A DNA stretch of 64,000 bases from Bog-756 sp963778165. Its GTDB lineage: Bacteria > Actinomycetota > Acidimicrobiia > Acidimicrobiales > RAAP-2. Positions 60,975 to 64,000 of this stretch are shown here, piece by piece. The notes under the pieces were generated by a model. The model ran no database searches and had not been told where the DNA came from. It saw only the letters and a list, made by a program, of their open reading frames with translations. The stretch is from positions 62,001-126,000 of the forward strand of contig CAVZTE010000007.1 of NCBI GenBank assembly GCA_963778165.1, given 5' to 3'. Every line of letters starts with the position of its first letter. The first letter of the stretch is position 1. The translations under genes and the position numbers were made by a program.

Positions 60975-61587
60975 TATGGTGTCACCTGCAGTTCACGTCA
61001 ACCACCCTGCCGGCCGGACCCAGAAAGACCACGTGTGACCAGGGTCGTTGGCGTCGGTGCCCTCCCGTCACTACTGTGCGCGCCCGGCGGCCCCGTTGAG
61101 CCTGGTTCCGCCGCCTCGCTCCGGGGCCGCCACTTTTCAGCGGTGACCAGGTTCCCGGCCCGGGCCCGGAGGATGTGGTCCGATCGGCGATTGTCGTCTC
61201 GAGGGAGAGGCGGCGTTGGCGGGGCGGCGGGCGCGGCCGGAGCCGGCCAAGGAGCACAGGCCGGGCCCGAGCCGAAACGGGGAGTATCGGCGGGTACCGG
61301 TCCGCCACCGGTCCCCCCCGAAAACGAGCACTCCATGTCCGCCGTCGGCCCTGACCGGAAGTCTCCCCCCGGTCACGGCCCCATGGAACACCCGTGATCC
61401 GCCGCCCGTGGAGGTAAGTATGGGCAATTGTCACCCGGATTGCAACCGCGGATTGCAACTTTGGGCCAACCCGCTCCCCGGGGGAGGCCGGGACCGGGTG
61501 GCCTATATTCCATCCGAGAACGGCCGGGTCGGGAGTCGCATCCCGCCGCGGCGCCACCGCCGGTGAACGAAAGGGAGGGCAGGGCCG
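60975..61587. other. 613-bp intergenic region
   Basis: No gene is supported here; the open frames read as antisense or random GC-rich translation. It separates divergent transcription units: the minus-strand membrane-protein/sulfotransferase pair and the plus-strand SDR-TetR-cyclase operon. It contains a 13-bp-spaced tandem repeat at 61436-61459 and an AT-richer zone near 60950-60990. GAAAGGGAGGG ends about 9 bases before the SDR start. Confidence 0.5.
61436..61459 (+). repeat. Tandem direct repeat, candidate regulator site
   Basis: CGGATTGCAAC occurs twice (61436-61446 and 61449-61459) with 13-bp periodicity, about 130 bp upstream of the SDR-TetR operon. It could be an operator for the TetR regulator or an upstream activator site. 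Confidence 0.4.
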
Positions 61588-62427
61588 ATGACCGACACAC
61601 CGGTGGCCCTGGTCACGGGGGCCAGCCGCGGCATCGGCAAGGCCATCGCCGTCCACCTGGCCGGGGCGGGCTACGACGTGGCCATCGGAGCCCGGACGGT
61701 GCACGAGGGCGAGGAGCGGGAGCACTCCTCCACCGTGTCCCGCTCCAACACCCGGGCTCTCCCCGGGTCCCTCGACACCACGGGAGCCCTGGTCGAGGAG
61801 CAGGGCTCTCGGGCGCTGTCGGTCTACCTCGACCTCTTGGACCGGTCGTCCCTCACGGCGGCCGTAGATACTGTGCTCGGGGAGTGGGGCCGGGTCGACG
61901 TGCTGGTCAACAACGGACGCTACGTGGGCCCCGGCCACATGGACCAGGTCCTCGACACTCCGGTGGAGCTGCTGGACCGCCACCTCGAGGCCAATGTGAT
62001 GGCCCCGGTCATCTTGGCCAAACTGGTGCTGCCCCAGATGGTCGAACGGGGCGACGGGGTGATCGTCAACCTGGCCTCGGCCTCAGGGGCCATGGACCCT
62101 CCGTCAGCTGCCGGCAGCGGGGGCTGGGGACTGGGATACGGCATGTCCAAAGGGGCCCTGCACCGGATGGCCGGCATCCTGGCCGTGGAGCTCGGCGACC
62201 GGGGGATCCGCGCCTACAACCTGAGCCCGGGCTTCATCGCCACCGAGCGCATCACCATCGACATGGCCGAGTTCGGCTTCGATGCCAGTGCCGGTGCCCC
62301 ACCCGACGTGGTGGGGGCCGTGGCCGCCTGGTTGGTGACCGCGCCCGGGGCCCGGGCCCGCAACGGGGAGTGGATCGAGGCCCAAGCGCTCTGTAAGGAG
62401 CTTGGGCTGCTTCCCGGCTGGCCGTGA
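61588..62427 (+). CDS. SDR family oxidoreductase
   Basis: A 279-residue SDR with VALVTGASRGIGKAIAV, VNNGRYVGPGH, NLASASGAMDPPS, YGMSKGALHRMA and NLSPGFIATERI. An insertion (about 35-60, EGEEREHSSTVSRSNTRALP) is longer than in most SDRs. The stop overlaps the TetR start (GTGA). ATG 61588 is preceded by GAAAGGGAGGG. The substrate is unknown. Confidence 0.9.
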   Translation: MTDTPVALVTGASRGIGKAIAVHLAGAGYDVAIGARTVHEGEEREHSSTVSRSNTRALPGSLDTTGALVEEQGSRALSVYLDLLDRSSLTAAVDTVLGEWGRVDVLVNNGRYVGPGHMDQVLDTPVELLDRHLEANVMAPVILAKLVLPQMVERGDGVIVNLASASGAMDPPSAAGSGGWGLGYGMSKGALHRMAGILAVELGDRGIRAYNLSPGFIATERITIDMAEFGFDASAGAPPDVVGAVAAWLVTAPGARARNGEWIEAQALCKELGLLPGWP

Positions 62428-63086
62428 GCCCGGCGGCCGGCGGCGACGGGGAGCCATCCTCCACCCGGGAGGCGCTGCTCGACGCCGCGGCGCAGCTCTT
62501 CGCCGAACGGGGCATCGACAACGTCTCCATCGCCGAAATCGTCCGCACCGCCGGCCAGCGCAACGCCTCGGCCGTCCACTACCACTTCGGGAGCCGGGAC
62601 GAGATACTGCGGGCGGTGCTGGCCCGTCACGTCCCCGACATCGCCGGCCGGCGGCAGGAGCTGCTGGCCGTGGCCAAGGAACGACCGGCCTCCGACGCCC
62701 GGTCGGCGGCCGAAGCCATCGTGCGTCCGTTGACCGAGTTCGCCCAGCGGGGCTGGCGTGAGCGGGCCTACCTGCAGATCGGGTCGGAGCTGACCGGTGC
62801 CATCGACCGGGCCACACCGGAGATCGCCGAGCTCATGACCCGGACCGTGGGGCAGGCGGCGTGGAGCGTGTTGCGCCAACGCTGCCCGGGGGTCCCTGCC
62901 GACCTGTGGCGTCAGCGCCGCGAGATCTGCATCGTCTTCATCGGCCGGGCCGCCGCCGACCGGGCCCGTCTGCTCGACGGGGCCGTCCGGGAGAAGCGGC
63001 CCGCCGTCCTCTCCGACGACCGGTTCGTCGACAATCTCATCGACATGGTCCTCGGGGCCATGACCGCCGAGCACCTCGGCGGCTGA
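62424..63086 (+). CDS. TetR family transcriptional regulator
   Basis: A 220-residue TetR protein with the N-terminal helix-turn-helix TREALLDAAAQLFAERGIDN, SIAEIVRTAGQRNASAVHYHFGSR. The helical ligand domain has no specific motif. GTG 62424 overlaps the SDR stop, indicating one operon. It is likely to control the SDR and cyclase genes. Confidence 0.92.
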   Translation: MSPAAGGDGEPSSTREALLDAAAQLFAERGIDNVSIAEIVRTAGQRNASAVHYHFGSRDEILRAVLARHVPDIAGRRQELLAVAKERPASDARSAAEAIVRPLTEFAQRGWRERAYLQIGSELTGAIDRATPEIAELMTRTVGQAAWSVLRQRCPGVPADLWRQRREICIVFIGRAAADRARLLDGAVREKRPAVLSDDRFVDNLIDMVLGAMTAEHLGG

Positions 63087-63098
63087 CAAGCTGGTCGC

Positions 63099-64000
63099 AT
63101 GGGTAGCGAGTTCGACGTACCGACCACCGAAGAGCTCGACGCCCTGTTCGAGTCGGTCAAGAACTGGGGCCGTTGGGGAGAAGGGGACCAACGGGGCGCG
63201 CTCAACTACCTGACGGACGCCGACCGGGTGGCTGCGGTGGGGCTGGTCGGGACCGGCGAGTCGATCAGCCTCTCCCACGACCTGGCCACCGAGCCGCTAC
63301 CCGACCATCCGCACCCGGTCCTCCATCACATGCTGGCCTCCGGTGACGCCCGGGACTCCAACGGGATCGAGGGGTACGAAGCCGCTCGGGACTATCTGGC
63401 CCTCGACCTCCACGGCCTGTGGACCACCCACGTCGACGCCCTGTCCCACATGTTCGTGCGCGGCGAGATGTTCGGGGGGCGCCCGGCCAGTGAGGTGCGC
63501 AGCGACGGTGCCCGTTCCAACACGGTGCTGTCGATGGCCGACGGTGTGGTCGGCCGGGGCGTCCTGTTGGATGTGGCCCGGGTGCGCCAGCGGCCCTACT
63601 TCGGCCTGGGCGAGGTGGTGACGGTCGACGACCTCGAGGCAGCCGAGGCGTCACAGGGGGTCCAGGTGGGTCGGGGCGACGTGTTGATGGTGATGTGGGG
63701 CCGCGAGGCCCGACGCTCGGCCTCCCGGGGGTTCGACGGCTTCTCCGGGCTCCACTCCGAGTGCCTCCCCTGGCTGCACCACCGAGAGGTGGCCGTCCTC
63801 GGGAGCGACGGGATCTCCGATCCCATGCCCTTCGTGGGCACCCCGCAGTGGCCGTTCCCGGTGCACCAGATCGGGATCACCGCCATGGGCCTGCATCTGA
63901 TCGACAACATGAAGCTGGCTCATCTGAGTGACCGGTGTGCCGACGCCGGTCGGTGGGAGTTCCTGTTCACCATGGCACCGCTGCGGATCGTCAGGGGCAC
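63099..64000 (+). CDS. Cyclase/kynurenine-formamidase-like metal hydrolase (C-terminus beyond window)
   Basis: At least 300 residues are present and the frame runs off the right edge. The start is KNWGRWGEGDQRGALNYLTD, typical of the cyclase family (PF04199-type), and the metal motif LHGLWTTHVDALSHMF fits HxGTHxDxxxH. GRGVLLDVARV and DVLMVMWGR also match. The start is ATG 63099, 12 bp after the TetR stop, so the three genes form an operon (SDR, TetR, cyclase). The substrate is unknown. Confidence 0.9.
   Translation, partial: MGSEFDVPTTEELDALFESVKNWGRWGEGDQRGALNYLTDADRVAAVGLVGTGESISLSHDLATEPLPDHPHPVLHHMLASGDARDSNGIEGYEAARDYLALDLHGLWTTHVDALSHMFVRGEMFGGRPASEVRSDGARSNTVLSMADGVVGRGVLLDVARVRQRPYFGLGEVVTVDDLEAAEASQGVQVGRGDVLMVMWGREARRSASRGFDGFSGLHSECLPWLHHREVAVLGSDGISDPMPFVGTPQWPFPVHQIGITAMGLHLIDNMKLAHLSDRCADAGRWEFLFTMAPLRIVRG

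Noticed and set aside
1..64000. Mobile elements, prophage, CRISPR arrays, tRNA and rRNA genes
   Set aside because: No transposase, integrase, direct-repeat array, tRNA cloverleaf or rRNA sequence was recognised by reading; a covariance scan would be needed to exclude small RNAs.

Overview
The window is high-GC DNA from an actinobacterium and covers the chromosomal replication-origin neighbourhood. Gene content and order closely follow the conserved actinobacterial origin core known from Mycobacterium: recF-dnaN-dnaA on one strand, then rpmH-rnpA-yidD-yidC-jag-rsmG-parA-parB on the other, then cwlM-trxA-trxB-(membrane protein)-degV-murJ-DUF6049 against pcnA. A second conserved block follows (ino1-padR-DUF5318 ... 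rpsF-ssb-rpsR-rplI-dnaB). A basal lineage such as Acidimicrobiia is my inference, not proven. No rRNA, tRNA, insertion sequence, prophage or CRISPR was recognised.

Layout. 1-3.3 kb: replication initiation, with an AT-rich stretch and DnaA-box-like sites on both sides of dnaA. 3.3-11.3 kb: ribosomal protein L34, RNase P protein, membrane insertase and chromosome partitioning genes, with a 1.5-kb non-coding stretch carrying three parS sites just before parA. 11.4-20.8 kb: cell-wall and redox genes (CwlM-like, thioredoxin system, MurJ flippase, DUF6049, CCA/poly(A) polymerase family). 20.8-23.3 kb: inositol-phosphate synthase under a PadR regulator, plus DUF5318. 23.4-29.3 kb: a catabolic/export cassette (SDRs, DapB-like dehydrogenase, SnoaL-like protein, DHA2 efflux pump) and panB. 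29.5-33 kb: S6-SSB-S18-L9 and DnaB. 33-41 kb: small accessory enzymes and regulators. 41.4-45.7 kb: Lon and an RCK-gated K+ channel. 45.7-50.8 kb: the pstSCAB phosphate importer behind an 11-nt-periodic PHO box, with a convergent OmpR-type regulator. 50.9-52 kb: two crcB fluoride-channel genes behind a fluoride riboswitch. 52-64 kb: a second response regulator, a desaturase/PaaX divergon, a mycofactocin-type SDR, a sulfatase/beta-propeller/sulfotransferase group and an SDR-TetR-cyclase operon.

A striking property is that several conserved, mostly essential genes between 1.5 and 20.3 kb are split by single-base frameshifts (dnaA, yidC, trxB, degV, murJ, DUF6049, pcnA). One or two more genes near 33-34 kb are affected, while almost all genes elsewhere are intact. 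The simplest reading is local assembly or sequencing indels. Such genes are given as one CDS spanning both frames, with the shift position stated.

The clearest regulatory finds are the three parS sites, the fluoride riboswitch, the PHO box, a PadR-type operator pair at 22653-22697, and a perfect DnaA box inside an inverted repeat after parB. The most notable protein features are a roughly 235-residue Pro/Ala/Thr-rich extension on ParA, low-complexity extensions on YidC, Jag and S18, and a CwlM homologue that has lost its zinc ligands.
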